Positions 50,996 to 60,025 are shown, numbered from the stretch's first letter. The stretch: 64,000 nt of DNA from DATKQY01 sp035532475 (GCA_035532475.1 DATKQY010000008.1:60078-124077), one strand, 5' to 3'. A program made the numbers and translations. The notes: generated by a model not told the origin, from the letters alone.

Positions 50996-53815
50996 ATGTC
51001 CCCGCTGCGCGTGGCGTTGCTTGGTGCACCGGTGATCGAGCGGGGCGGCACGCGGGCGACCTTCGACACCCGCAAGGCGGTGGCGTTGCTGGCGCTGCTC
51101 GCGGTGAGCCGGCGCGAGCACAGCCGCGAGCGCCTCACGGCGCTGTTCTGGCCGGAGTCCGGCGAGAGCCGCGCTCGTTCCTCGCTCCGGCGGACCCTCT
51201 CGGTCACCCACGCCGCGGTCGGCGACGCGCTGGTCGTGACCCGAAACGGCGCCTCGCTCGACCTCGCCGGCACGCAGTGCGACGTCTGGGAGTTCGAGCG
51301 TCTCGCCGCAGCCGCCGACGCCAGCTCGCTCGAAGGTGCCGCCTCCCTCTACCGTGACGACTTCCTCGCCGGCTTCTCGCTCCGGGACAGCCCGGAGTTC
51401 GACGACTGGCAGCGCTCGACCGCCGAGCATCTGCGGGCGCGCCTCGGCCAGGTGCTCGGCCGCCTCGTCGAGGAGCGCGCCGACGCCGGCGTCTTCGACG
51501 AGGCGCTCGGGGCAGCTCGGCGCTGGCTGGCGCTCGATCCCCTGAACGAGCCCGCCCACCAGGCGCTCGTCCGCTGCTACGCCTGGACGGGCCAGCGCTC
51601 CGCGGCGCTCGCGCAGTACCGGTCGTGCGTGCGCGTGCTCGAACGCGAGCTCGGCGTGGCGCCGCTCGCCACTACCACCGCCCTCTACGAGGACGTGCGC
51701 GCGAACCGTCTCGGCGCGCAGCTGGCACACCGGGCGCGGCGTCGAGGCGCCCCGACCGTCGCCGATCGTCCGCCACTGCTCGGCCAGGAGAGCGTCCTCG
51801 CCACGTTGCTCGAGGCCTGGCAGCGGGTCGGTCCCGCCGGCCGGCTGGTGGCCGTGGCCGGCGAGGCCGGGGCGGGCAAGAGCCGCATCGTCGAGGAGCT
51901 GGCGCGCCGGCTGGGCGAGGATGGAGCGCCGGTCATCTCGGTGCGCTGCCACGAGGGCGAGGCGGGGCTCGCGCTCGGCCTCGTCACCGAGCTCCTCCGC
52001 AGCGCCGCGGCGCTCCGTCCCGATCTCGCAGCGCGCGTCCCGCCACACGACCTCATCGAGCTGTCACGCCTCGTTCCGGGGCTCGCGGTCGGCCTCCCCG
52101 ACCTGCGCGCGCCCCAGCCGCTCGACACCCCGGGAGCCCAGGCCCGCCTCTACCGCGCGGTCGGCGACGCCCTCGCGAGCGCGCTCGGCGACGCCGGCGC
52201 GGTGGTGGTCGACGACGTCCACTTCGCCGACGACGGCTCGGCACAGCTGCTCGCCTTCCTCGTCCGGCGGCTCGCCGAGCTGCCGCTCCTCGTGGTGCTC
52301 ACCTGGGAGCGCGACGCCGGGCCGCCCGAGGGGCTTCGCCCCGCGCTCAACGCCGCCCGCCGGACGGGCGAGGGGAAGCTCGCCCACCCGCGCCCCCTCG
52401 GCGCCGGGGAGGCGGCGGTGCTGCTCGACGCGGCGGGCCTGTCCGGCTCGGGGATCGACGTCGGACGGCTGGTCGAGGAGACCCGGGGTCTGCCGTTGCT
52501 CCTCACGGCGTACGTCGATGCCCTCCGCTCGGCGGAGGTCGCGCCCGGCGAGGAGGCCTGGCTGCTGCCGGCGAGCGTGCGCGAGCTGCTCCGCGCCCGG
52601 TTGGCGAACGTCTCGGAGACGGCCGCCCAGGCGCTCGCCGCCGCCGCGGTCCTCGGCGGCCGCTTCGACGCCGAACTGCTGCGGAGGACGAGCGGTCGCC
52701 GGGAGGACGAGGCTGCCGACGCCCTCGAGGAGGCACTCGGCCGCGGGCTCCTGGAAGAGCACGCGGCAATTCCCCCGGGCGACGACGCGACCTACGACTT
52801 CGCCTACGACGCCCTCCGCCGGGTCGTCTACGAGGACACGAGCGGGGCGCGCCGACGCCTCCTCCACGGCCGCGCCGCCGAGGCGCTCGGCCGCCGGCAC
52901 GACCGGGACCCCTCCTCGGCGCCGCCGAGCGTGGTCGCCGGCCACTTCGCGGCGGCCGGCCGCGCGGACGAGGCCGCCACCTGGTCGTGGCGGGCCGCCA
53001 CGCGGGCGCGGGCGCTCTTCGCACACGCCGAGGCCCTGAACCACCTCCGCTCGGCGCTCGAGCTCGGCCATCCGCCGCCAGAGGCTCGCGCCGCGATCGG
53101 CGACGTCCTCATCGCGCTCGGGCGCTACGAGGAGGCCCGGGTCGAGCTCGAGCACGCCGCGGCGGCGCGCGATCCCGCCGACCCCGAGCTCGCGGCGGTC
53201 GAGCACCGCCTCGCCGAGATCCACCACCGTCTCGGCGACTGGGCGTTGGCCGACGCGCACCTGGTCTCCGCGCTAGACCTCGCCGGAGCCGATCCCGTCC
53301 TACGGGCCCGGGTCCGGGCCGACCGCGCCCTCGTCTCGTACCGCCGGGGAGGGAGCGAAGCCGGCAGCCTGGCGGCACGCGCCCTCGCCGAGGCGTCGGC
53401 CTGCGGCGACCCGGCGGCGCTCGCCCAGGCGCTCGACGTCGCCGGCATGCTCGCCGCGGCCGCGGGCGACCTGGCCTCGGGAGAGGAGCACCTGCGATCC
53501 AGCCTGCACGAGGCACGCCGGCTCAGCGACCCCGCCGCCGCCGTCGCCGCGCTGAACAACCTGTCGCGCGTGCTCGCCCTTGCCGGCCGTACGGTCGAGG
53601 CGCTCGACGCCTCGCACGAGGCCCTCGCGCTCGGCACCTCGCACGGCGACCGCCACCGGATGGCCGCGCTCCACACGAACCTCGCCGACCTGCTGCACGC
53701 GACGGGCGACGAGGACGGCGCCATGGACCACCTGAAGTCGGCCGCCAGCCTCTTCGCCCGGGTGGACGCGGGCGCCGAGCCGCGGCCGGAGGTGTGGACG
53801 CTCGTCGAGTGGTGA
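50996..53815 (+). CDS. SARP/BTAD regulator with AAA ATPase and TPR domains
   Basis: A 939-aa regulator. Residues about 5-90 form the winged-helix DNA-binding domain (RATFDTRKAVALLALLAV; LFWPESGESRARSSLRRTL), about 95-245 the bacterial transcriptional activation domain (LDPLNEPAHQALVRCYAWTG), then an ATPase with Walker A VAGEAGAGKSRIVEEL near residue 287 and Walker B VVVDDVHFADD near 402, and TPR-like repeats from about 650. Typical of antibiotic-pathway or stress activators. ATG at 50996; a longer upstream reading is arginine-rich and rejected. Confidence 0.92.
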   Translation: MSPLRVALLGAPVIERGGTRATFDTRKAVALLALLAVSRREHSRERLTALFWPESGESRARSSLRRTLSVTHAAVGDALVVTRNGASLDLAGTQCDVWEFERLAAAADASSLEGAASLYRDDFLAGFSLRDSPEFDDWQRSTAEHLRARLGQVLGRLVEERADAGVFDEALGAARRWLALDPLNEPAHQALVRCYAWTGQRSAALAQYRSCVRVLERELGVAPLATTTALYEDVRANRLGAQLAHRARRRGAPTVADRPPLLGQESVLATLLEAWQRVGPAGRLVAVAGEAGAGKSRIVEELARRLGEDGAPVISVRCHEGEAGLALGLVTELLRSAAALRPDLAARVPPHDLIELSRLVPGLAVGLPDLRAPQPLDTPGAQARLYRAVGDALASALGDAGAVVVDDVHFADDGSAQLLAFLVRRLAELPLLVVLTWERDAGPPEGLRPALNAARRTGEGKLAHPRPLGAGEAAVLLDAAGLSGSGIDVGRLVEETRGLPLLLTAYVDALRSAEVAPGEEAWLLPASVRELLRARLANVSETAAQALAAAAVLGGRFDAELLRRTSGRREDEAADALEEALGRGLLEEHAAIPPGDDATYDFAYDALRRVVYEDTSGARRRLLHGRAAEALGRRHDRDPSSAPPSVVAGHFAAAGRADEAATWSWRAATRARALFAHAEALNHLRSALELGHPPPEARAAIGDVLIALGRYEEARVELEHAAAARDPADPELAAVEHRLAEIHHRLGDWALADAHLVSALDLAGADPVLRARVRADRALVSYRRGGSEAGSLAARALAEASACGDPAALAQALDVAGMLAAAAGDLASGEEHLRSSLHEARRLSDPAAAVAALNNLSRVLALAGRTVEALDASHEALALGTSHGDRHRMAALHTNLADLLHATGDEDGAMDHLKSAASLFARVDAGAEPRPEVWTLVEW

Positions 53816-53855
53816 ACCCGAGCGCGGGCGCCGTGGCTCGCGAGAAACTTGCCCC

Positions 53856-54437
53856 GTGGCCGACGTGCGCTGCCCGGTGCTGGTGGGGAGGGACGCGGAG
53901 CTCGCCACGCTCGCGGCGGCGCTCGAGGCGGCGCTCGGTGGCCGGGGAGGGCTCGTGCTCCTCACCGGCGAGCCCGGCCTCGGCAAGTCACGCCTCGTCC
54001 GAGAGGCCGCGGCCATGGCCGAAGCCCGGCAAACGCCCGTGGTGGTCGGCCGGGCGGTGCCGGCCGCCTCCAGCATGCCGTACCGACCCCTCAGCGAGGC
54101 GCTGCTCCAGGCGCTGCGGAACCGGCCGCTGCCGCGCGACGCCGAGCTCGTGCCCTGGCTGCCCGCGCTCGCGGCGATCGTGCCCACCGTCGGCGGCGAG
54201 GCGCGAGGGGAGCTGTCGTCGTCGTTCCGGGGCGAAGCCGTGGTCCGCCTCCTCGGGCACCTGGCGCGGCCGGCGGGGCTGGTGCTGGCGCTCAAGGACC
54301 TGCACTGGGCCGACCCCGACAGCGCGGAGCCGGGCGCGCTCGACCACCTGGTCTCCGCCGTCCAGCAGCACGCCAGCGGCTCCCACGGCCACGACGTGAC
54401 CCGTGAGCACGTCCTCGACGAGCTGACAGTGGGCTGA
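53856..54437 (+). CDS. truncated AAA ATPase regulator relative (N-terminal part only)
   Basis: A 193-aa protein holding only the first ATPase half of a large LuxR-type regulator: VGRDAELATLAAALEAALGG, Walker A GEPGLGKSRLVREAA, then ALKDLHWADPDSAEPGALD, where the family has EDLHWAD. From about residue 155 the sequence stops matching the family, and the sensor, TPR and HTH parts are absent. It is 40 bp behind the SARP gene, so it may be a decaying paralogue or a stand-alone NTPase. GTG start. Confidence 0.55.
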   Translation: MADVRCPVLVGRDAELATLAAALEAALGGRGGLVLLTGEPGLGKSRLVREAAAMAEARQTPVVVGRAVPAASSMPYRPLSEALLQALRNRPLPRDAELVPWLPALAAIVPTVGGEARGELSSSFRGEAVVRLLGHLARPAGLVLALKDLHWADPDSAEPGALDHLVSAVQQHASGSHGHDVTREHVLDELTVG

Positions 54438-54630
54438 GGCGGGCGTCGCCCGGGCTCGCGCCGGCCCGTCGGCGGGGCGGGCAGCCGAACGCGGCCCGGC
54501 GACGGCGGTCGGCGCCACCTCGTCGTCCGGTTGGCCGGCGCCGTCGCGTCCGACAGATGCGGCATGGCAGATGCGGGCCGGCCCGGCTGGTCCGCGCCGG
54601 CGGTCTGCGCCGGGACGACGCGGGTCGAGG

Positions 54631-54663
54631 CCGGCCCGGAACCCCCGTGGGGGTCCGGGCCGG
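54631..54663. terminator. strong hairpin downstream of the COG4315 gene
   Basis: CCGGCCCGGA-A-CCCCC pairs with GGGGGTCCGGGCCGG across a 2-nt loop, with one bulged A. It starts 13 bp past the minus-strand gene's stop, and is also downstream of the truncated ATPase gene, so it can serve both. Confidence 0.6.
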
Positions 54664-54675
54664 TCCCCGGCCGCG

Positions 54676-55665
54676 TCAGGGGGCGACGAGCTGGAAGGTT
54701 CCGCCCGCGGCATCCTTCGCGCCGTCGCCGCTTCCGGTGGCGGCGAAACCCGTGGGGCCCTGCGAGATGCCCTCTTCGGAGTACAGGTAGAGGGGCTTGT
54801 GCCTGTAGGTGACCTGCAGGGTGCCGTCGGGGCGCTTCAGCGTGCCGAAGTCGGAGGCGGCAAGCCGGCCGAGCACCCCCGGCGTCCCCGTCGTGAGCAG
54901 CGGAGGCCAGGACGCGGCGCACGACACGGCGCACGCGCTCGCGGTCGCGCTGTCCTTGCTGTAGGAGTAGACGGGGAAGATCTCCCAGCCCGCCTGGGTG
55001 AACATCAGCGCGCCGAGGACCGCCTTGGTCTTGACCGTCGTCGTCGTCAGCATCTCCGACGGTGCCAAGGGCGAGCCGGCGGGCGAGACCACGTACCACA
55101 CGCCGTGCCACGGCGGCAGGCTCGGCTCGTCCCAGCCCTCGCCGAAGGTCTGCCCCGGCCCCTGGTCGAAGAGGTAGAGGGGGTGGCCGGCGTAGGTGAT
55201 CTGGAGCCCGATGCCCGGACGGCTCACCGTCCCGAGCAGCTTCTGGGAAACGCCCGTGCCGGCGACCGGCGCCGCGGTCGTGGTGATCGCCGGCCACTCG
55301 GCCTTCTTGTCGTTGGACGGACCGGAGCACGAGCCGTTCTGCCCGAGCAGGTTGACGACCTTCGTCGTGCAACCGAAGGTCGGGGTTCGGTCGCTCGTGA
55401 TCATGTAGAGCGTGTAGCCGGCGTACCTGCCGGACCCCACGACGAGCATCGGTCCGAAGGGACCGGTCGCGGCGGCGACCACCGTGCCCTTCGCCGGCGC
55501 CGCTATCGCGGCGCCGGCGAGGAACGGCGTCCCCGCTGCTGCGAGGCCGAGCGCCGCGATCGCGAGCATCGGCCGCATCCTCGGCCGGCGGGACGTGGCG
55601 TCGGGTACGTGCGGCGCGTGCGGCGCAACGACCGGTGGCGGGGCGCTTCGGGACCGTTCGAACAT
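54676..55665 (-). CDS. secreted repeat protein of COG4315 type
   Basis: A 329-aa exported protein. ATG at 55665 has a perfect AAGGAGG; a basic leader and hydrophobic core (MLAIAALGLAAAGTPFLAG) give a signal peptide. Two or three copies of the 'secreted repeat of unknown function' follow: GRYAGYTLYMITSDRTPTFG, HPLYLFDQGPGQTFGEGW, CAVSCAASWPPLLTTG, and RPDGTLQVTYRHKPLYLYSEE. The last copy has the family's C-x3-C-x3-WPPL pattern. Function of the family is unknown; homologues are often exported lipoproteins. Confidence 0.9.
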   Translation of the reverse strand: MFERSRSAPPPVVAPHAPHVPDATSRRPRMRPMLAIAALGLAAAGTPFLAGAAIAAPAKGTVVAAATGPFGPMLVVGSGRYAGYTLYMITSDRTPTFGCTTKVVNLLGQNGSCSGPSNDKKAEWPAITTTAAPVAGTGVSQKLLGTVSRPGIGLQITYAGHPLYLFDQGPGQTFGEGWDEPSLPPWHGVWYVVSPAGSPLAPSEMLTTTTVKTKAVLGALMFTQAGWEIFPVYSYSKDSATASACAVSCAASWPPLLTTGTPGVLGRLAASDFGTLKRPDGTLQVTYRHKPLYLYSEEGISQGPTGFAATGSGDGAKDAAGGTFQLVAP

Positions 55666-56089
55666 GGTGGGCCTCCTTGACAGTTGATCGACGAGCTCGG
55701 CGCGCCACGACGTGGCGACGTCGCGCACGGTACGCATCGACCGTTCTGAGAGCGTTACGGCCGGGAGCCGCAGCGACCGGCTCCAAACGAACAGATCGCC
55801 CGGACCGCGTAACGTTGCCGGAACGTCGCGGTCGCGCGGCCCGTGGGCGCCCCGCCTCGACCCGCGCCGTCCCGACCGCCGTCGCCCACCTCCGGGGCCG
55901 CCATGGCCGAGCGCGCTCGGGTGGACGGCCGGGTCCGGGCGCAGGTTGCACCCGGTGCGGCCGGATCATGCAGGTATCCTGCCTGCTACGCTGCATTGGC
56001 TATCCCGGTGTGCTCACGCGACCGGGTAGTGCTGCGGCCAGGGCGTCATGCTCGTCTGCGGAGATGACGCGTGAAGAGACGAGAAACCC
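55666..56089. promoter_or_regulatory. divergent region with cspA leader
   Basis: About 424 bp between the COG4315 gene (minus) and cspA (plus). It holds the 5' leader of cspA. A 13-bp palindrome GCAGGTATCCTGC lies near 55971-55983, and the stem at 56043-56070 sits just before the ribosome-binding site. No coding region was recognised. Confidence 0.45.
56043..56070 (+). promoter_or_regulatory. leader hairpin upstream of cspA
   Basis: GCGTCAT (56043-56049) pairs perfectly with ATGACGC (56064-56070) around a 14-nt loop. It ends a few bases before the AGAGACGAG ribosome-binding site, a position where a cold-responsive leader could act. Inference only. Confidence 0.4.
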
Positions 56090-56296
56090 ATGGCTACCGG
56101 CACGGTTAAGTGGTTCAACGCCGATAAGGGATTTGGCTTCATCACCCCCGACGACGGCACGGCGGACGCGTTCGTCCACCACAGCGCGATCGAGGGCACC
56201 GGCTACCGCCAGCTCAGCGAGGGCCAGCACGTCGAGTACGAGGTCACCGCCGGCCCGAAGGGTCCCCAGGCAACCGCGGTGCGCCCTGCCCAGTGA
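56090..56296 (+). CDS. cspA: cold shock protein CspA family
   Basis: A 68-aa OB-fold RNA chaperone. RNP1 (KGFGFI) and RNP2 (VFVHH-type, here AFVHHSAI) motifs are intact: GTVKWFNADKGFGFITPDDG. Binds single-stranded RNA and DNA and melts RNA structure at low temperature or under stress. ATG with AGAGACGAG upstream. Confidence 0.96.
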   Translation: MATGTVKWFNADKGFGFITPDDGTADAFVHHSAIEGTGYRQLSEGQHVEYEVTAGPKGPQATAVRPAQ

Positions 56297-56348
56297 TGGC
56301 GGGGACCGAGCTGACTCTCGCGACCGGCGCCCCCGTAGCGGTTCGGTA

Positions 56349-56648
56349 GCGGCGCGCCCAACTCCACGACGCAACCTCGACCAGGAGGTCCTCGGCCTGC
56401 GTGAGGAGGGTCGTTCCTTCTCCGCGATCGCGGGCCGGCTCGGCCTCAGCCGCTCGCGCGACGCCTACGCCGCGTTCCACCGGGCGCTTCGGGGCCGAGA
56501 GGAGATCGAGCGCCGCCACCTCGTGCGGCGCGAGATGGAGCGGCTCGCTCTCTTGGAGGCACGCATCCGATCACGTGACGAAGCCGACGCGGAGAAGATG
56601 CAGCGTCGTCTCGAGGCGCTGGAGCAGATGCGCCAGGACCTCAAGTAG
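56349..56648 (+). CDS. small HTH protein with no normal start codon
   Basis: About 99 codons of clean coding-like sequence: LDQEVLGLREEGRSFSAIAG, RLGLSRSRDAYAAFHRALRG and a charged coiled-coil end (EKMQRRLEALEQMRQDLK). The middle looks like a resolvase-type helix-turn-helix. No ATG, GTG or TTG lies upstream in frame within the likely start area; CTG at 56397 follows an AGGAGG by 8 bp. An ATG at 56296, overlapping the cspA stop, opens another frame ending after 17 codons, so a frameshifted fusion is possible. The left end given is approximate. Confidence 0.45.
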   Translation, partial: AARPTPRRNLDQEVLGLREEGRSFSAIAGRLGLSRSRDAYAAFHRALRGREEIERRHLVRREMERLALLEARIRSRDEADAEKMQRRLEALEQMRQDLK

Positions 56649-56834
56649 TCATCAGCGGGCGCTCGCCCGGGCCGTGCCGAGTCCCGTCGTCGGTGTCCGA
56701 CGTGGGGGCTCGGCGCCGCCCGACCCCGTCGAGGGGGACCGGCCTCCGCCGTCCGGCCGAGCTGACCGACCATGCCGCCGCTCGCGCCGTCGCCGTGGCA
56801 CCGGCCGGCGCTCCCCACCGGTAGCGTCCACGCA

Positions 56835-57497
56835 ATGTGCTTCTCCCCGCAGGCCGATCTCGTCGGCGGCGTGGCGATCACCGCGATCGGCGTCGAGGCC
56901 CTCCGGCACGTGCCGCGGCGTCACGGCCACCTCGTCCTGGCGGCACTGCCGCTGCTGCTCGGGACCCACCAGCTGATCGAGTCGCTCGTCTGGCTGTCCC
57001 TCGAGGGTCGCGTGCCCCAGGGGATCGGGAGGACGGCCCTCTGGGCCTACCTGCTCATCGCCTTCGTCGTGCTACCGATCTTCGTGCCCATCGCCGTGCT
57101 GTTCAGCGAGCCGACCGCGCGTCAGCGGTGGATGATGGCGCCGTTCGCCGTGATCGGGACCGGCGTGGCCGGCGTGCTCTTCGCGGCGATGGTCCGCGGG
57201 CCGGTCACCGTTCATCTCCGCCCGTACCACCTGAGCTACGGCATCAAGCTGCACGACAGCCTGCCGGTCGTGGTCTTCTACGTCATCGCCGTCTGCGGGG
57301 CGCTGCTGGTCTCGCGCCACCGCCACATGGTCGTCTTCGGCGTCGTCAACCTCGTCGCCATCGGCGTGATCGCCTGGCTGACGATCGACGGGTTCGCATC
57401 GGTCTGGTGCGCGTGGGCGGCCATCTCGAGCGGCGCGATCGCGACGAAGATGCGACTCACGTACCGGAGCCAGTCCGCGACCTGCGCCGTCAGCTGA
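56835..57497 (+). CDS. integral membrane protein (DUF6629-like)
   Basis: A 220-aa protein beginning MCFSPQADLVGGVAITAIGV, followed by about six membrane helices (LVLAALPLLLGTHQLIESLV, LLIAFVVLPIFVPIAVLF, and more). The MCFSPxAD start and layout fit the DUF6629 family, which is widespread in actinobacteria and of unknown function. ATG at 56835. Convergent overlap of 8 bp with the ABM-like gene. Confidence 0.8.
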   Translation: MCFSPQADLVGGVAITAIGVEALRHVPRRHGHLVLAALPLLLGTHQLIESLVWLSLEGRVPQGIGRTALWAYLLIAFVVLPIFVPIAVLFSEPTARQRWMMAPFAVIGTGVAGVLFAAMVRGPVTVHLRPYHLSYGIKLHDSLPVVVFYVIAVCGALLVSRHRHMVVFGVVNLVAIGVIAWLTIDGFASVWCAWAAISSGAIATKMRLTYRSQSATCAVS

Positions 57498-57810
57498 GCG
57501 CCGGCGAGGAGAGCCCGCCGATCCATCGCGGCACCGTCACCGTCGTGTCCGGCGGCGCGTCGACGAGGACGTCGACCTCGGCGACGTACTCGGCGTAGCA
57601 GGGGCTCTCGGCGAGGCGGGCGAAGCTGGTGGCGTCGCTCCAGTACTCGACGAGGAACGAGGCATCGCGCTCGGTGGCCGAGTCGCACCACATCATCGCG
57701 TCGCGGCCGTGGCTCACGCGGTGGGCGAGCAATCGCTCGAAGAGCTTGAACGGCTCGTCACGCTTGCCGGGTTTGGTGCGGTACTCGGTAACCAGCACCA
57801 TCTGGCCCAC
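57490..57810 (-). CDS. antibiotic biosynthesis monooxygenase-like protein
   Basis: A 106-aa protein with the small ferredoxin-like ABM fold: VTEYRTKPGKRDEPFKLFER and SFLVEYWSDATSFARLAES. Possible haem-degrading or quinone-oxidising activity. The GTG start is 2 bp past the stop of the desaturase, so the two are coupled. An internal ATG at 57801 is an alternative. Confidence 0.72.
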   Translation of the reverse strand: MGQMVLVTEYRTKPGKRDEPFKLFERLLAHRVSHGRDAMMWCDSATERDASFLVEYWSDATSFARLAESPCYAEYVAEVDVLVDAPPDTTVTVPRWIGGLSSPALS

Positions 57811-57812
57811 GA

Positions 57813-58961
57813 CTACGGGACCTTGACGGAACCGCGCGCCCGCCCGTACGAGCGTGGCCGGGGCGGCCGGGCGGTCGGCAGGCGACGGGCGTCCACCTCG
57901 TCGCGCGTCGGCCAGCGAACCTTGGAGATGGCGCCGATCCGCTCGAGCACACGGATCAGGAGCGCCGTCGAGTCCAGCTGCCAGCGGTCCACGCCGTGGC
58001 GGGCGAGACGCGGGTTCGAGTGGTGCAGGTTGTGCCAGTTCTCGCCCATCGACAAGAGCGCGAGCGGCGCGAAGTTCGTCGCCCGGTCATGCGTCCGGGT
58101 CTTGAAGGGCCTCGATCCCCAGATGTGGCACGCGGAGTTCACGGCGAAGGTGGCGTGCTGGAGGATGAAGACCCTCACGAGACCGCCCCACACGAACGCG
58201 CCGAGCGCGCCGGCGGTCGTCCCGGTGACGCCCCAGCCGATGAGGGCGGGCAGCCCGAGCGAGACGAGGCAGAGCAGCGGGAAGAGGCGGCTGATGACAA
58301 CGAGATCGCGGTCCGCCGCAAGGTCGGGCGCCCAGCGGCCCACGTCGGTCGGCTGCACCTTGAGCATCCAGCCGACGTGGGCGTGCAGGGCGCCGCGGGT
58401 GCGCGACCACGGCACGTCACCGACGAGATGGGGAGAGTGCGGGTCTCCCGCCCGGTCGGTGAAGGCGTGGTGCCGGCGGTGGTTGGCCACCCAGCCGATC
58501 ACCGCGCCCTCGAAGGCGAGCGAGCCGGCCACGCACAGGGCGATCTTCACGCCCCGCCTCGCCGTGAACCCCCGGTGCGCGAACAGGCGGTGGTAGCCGG
58601 CGGTCACGCCGTGACCGGCGATCGCGTAGAAGCCGACGCCGAGCAGGATGTCGAGGGTGTCGATGCCGCGGCCGAACAGCATGACGACGGCGGCGACCAC
58701 CCCGGCGAGGGGGCCGAAGAGGATGACCGCCGTGACGGCGCGCTGCACTCGGCCCATGCGCGGGGGCGCCGAGTCCGGGAGCTCGAGCTCCTCGACGGCG
58801 AGGGCATCGAGGCACACGGCCCCGCTGTCGTCCGCCAGGGCCGGGCCTGCCGCGAGCAGCTCGTCGCAGTCCACGAGGCCGACGTCGTCGGGGAGGCAGG
58901 GAACGTCGTCGGGCGCGCCGGCTGGCGCTGGGCGGGTGGCTGCCCGGTTCGAGGGAATCAT
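57813..58961 (-). CDS. acyl-CoA/acyl-lipid delta-9-type fatty acid desaturase
   Basis: A 382-aa membrane diiron desaturase. All three histidine boxes are present: HRLFAH near residue 129, HRRHH near 165 and HNLHH near 310. Introduces a double bond into saturated acyl chains with O2, in the membrane. The N-terminal 75 residues are variable. ATG at 58961 chosen; an ATG at 59039 would add 26 residues and cannot be excluded. A 15-bp palindrome lies in the divergent upstream region. Confidence 0.93.
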   Translation of the reverse strand: MIPSNRAATRPAPAGAPDDVPCLPDDVGLVDCDELLAAGPALADDSGAVCLDALAVEELELPDSAPPRMGRVQRAVTAVILFGPLAGVVAAVVMLFGRGIDTLDILLGVGFYAIAGHGVTAGYHRLFAHRGFTARRGVKIALCVAGSLAFEGAVIGWVANHRRHHAFTDRAGDPHSPHLVGDVPWSRTRGALHAHVGWMLKVQPTDVGRWAPDLAADRDLVVISRLFPLLCLVSLGLPALIGWGVTGTTAGALGAFVWGGLVRVFILQHATFAVNSACHIWGSRPFKTRTHDRATNFAPLALLSMGENWHNLHHSNPRLARHGVDRWQLDSTALLIRVLERIGAISKVRWPTRDEVDARRLPTARPPRPRSYGRARGSVKVP

Positions 58962-59269
58962 GGAGGGGCCGACTTTCAGGCTCGGTGGCAGTTTCCACCG
59001 GATGCGGCCCACGGATGAAGGCGCAGGGCACTCTACCAATGCGCAGGCCCCGGCGGGGCTCGGCGCTTGGCAAATTCCTGGCTAAATTCCGAGCCCGCCC
59101 CTGTCGTAGGTCACCGAGGGCAGCCGATTGCCCGCAATGACGTTGTCATTTCTGTGAAGATGCCATTAGGGCCGAGCCCCGACGGGGAAGCCGGGTCCCT
59201 CCCCGCTACGATGCTCGTGGGCAAGCGACCTTTTTCCGGCGTCGCATCCCTCGACGGAAGGTCGCCCTG
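58962..59269. promoter_or_regulatory. divergent promoter region of desaturase and membrane protein
   Basis: About 308 bp. Contains direct repeats TGGCAAATTCC/TGGCTAAATTCC (59068-59090) and the palindrome at 59136-59150. A TACGAT at 59207-59212 may be the -10 of the plus-strand gene. Nothing coding seen. Confidence 0.5.
59136..59150. promoter_or_regulatory. 15-bp palindrome AATGACGTTGTCATT
   Basis: Perfect arms AATGAC/GTCATT with a 3-bp centre in the divergent region of a desaturase. Lipid desaturases are often controlled by TetR-type repressors with sites like this; the binding protein here is unknown. Confidence 0.45.
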
Positions 59270-60025
59270 GTGCCCTGGTTCGCAAGGTCGGAACGACCGG
59301 CCGTGGACGCGGCCGCGCATCCGCTGCCGATGGTCACGGTGTCGGAGTCGGGCGACGACGGCTCGGTCCTGCAGCTGCCTGCGCCACGCGCCGCGTTGCT
59401 CCACTCCATCCCGACGGTGCTCGAGGGCGTGGTCGCGCCCGCCGCGGTCTTCTATGTGGTCTTGGTCCTCGGTGGCTTTCGCGCCGCGCTCGTGGCGGCG
59501 TTCGTCTGCTCGATGGCGGCGCTGGCCCGGCGGGTCGTGCGGCGCGACCGCGTCTCGACGGTGCTCGCGGTCGGAGCCGTCCTCCTCGCGCTGCGCACGG
59601 CGTTCTCCCTCGTCACCAAGAGCCCGACCCTCTACTTCGTCCCGCCGATGGCCTCGAGCGTCGTGGCGTCGGTCGTCCTCATCGGCTCGGCCGTCGTACG
59701 GCGCCCGCTGACCCAACGGTTCGCCGAGGACTTCTGCCCGTGGGACCCGCGGCTCCTGCGGCGCCCCAGGGTCCAGCAGTTCTTCGTACGGATCTCGGTG
59801 ATGTGGGCCGCGGTGCTGCTCGCCAACACGGGGCTAGTCCTCTGGCTGCTCCTGTCGACGTCGCTCAAGTCCTTCGTGCTCGAACGGACGGCGATCACGT
59901 GGGGCTCGACGATCGGGGCGATCGCCTGCTCGATCTTCGGCTTCACCTACACCATGCGCCGGGACGGGATCGCCGTGCGCTGGGGCGGGCGACCGATCGA
60001 GGACCAGCTGGCCGAGGCGGCCTGA
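59270..60025 (+). CDS. integral membrane protein (VC0807-like)
   Basis: A 251-aa protein with about five helices (VVAPAAVFYVVLVLGGF, TLYFVPPMASSVVASVVLIG, MWAAVLLANTGLVLWLLLS). It resembles VC0807/intracellular-septation-A-like membrane proteins, function unknown. GTG start with GGAAGG upstream. Convergent with the alpha-E/transglutaminase gene (4 bp apart). Confidence 0.75.
   Translation: MPWFARSERPAVDAAAHPLPMVTVSESGDDGSVLQLPAPRAALLHSIPTVLEGVVAPAAVFYVVLVLGGFRAALVAAFVCSMAALARRVVRRDRVSTVLAVGAVLLALRTAFSLVTKSPTLYFVPPMASSVVASVVLIGSAVVRRPLTQRFAEDFCPWDPRLLRRPRVQQFFVRISVMWAAVLLANTGLVLWLLLSTSLKSFVLERTAITWGSTIGAIACSIFGFTYTMRRDGIAVRWGGRPIEDQLAEAA

Noticed and set aside
53300..55996. 898-codon minus-strand frame across the SARP end and the COG4315 gene
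   Set aside because: It runs through unrelated regions without domains, while each part has a better gene.
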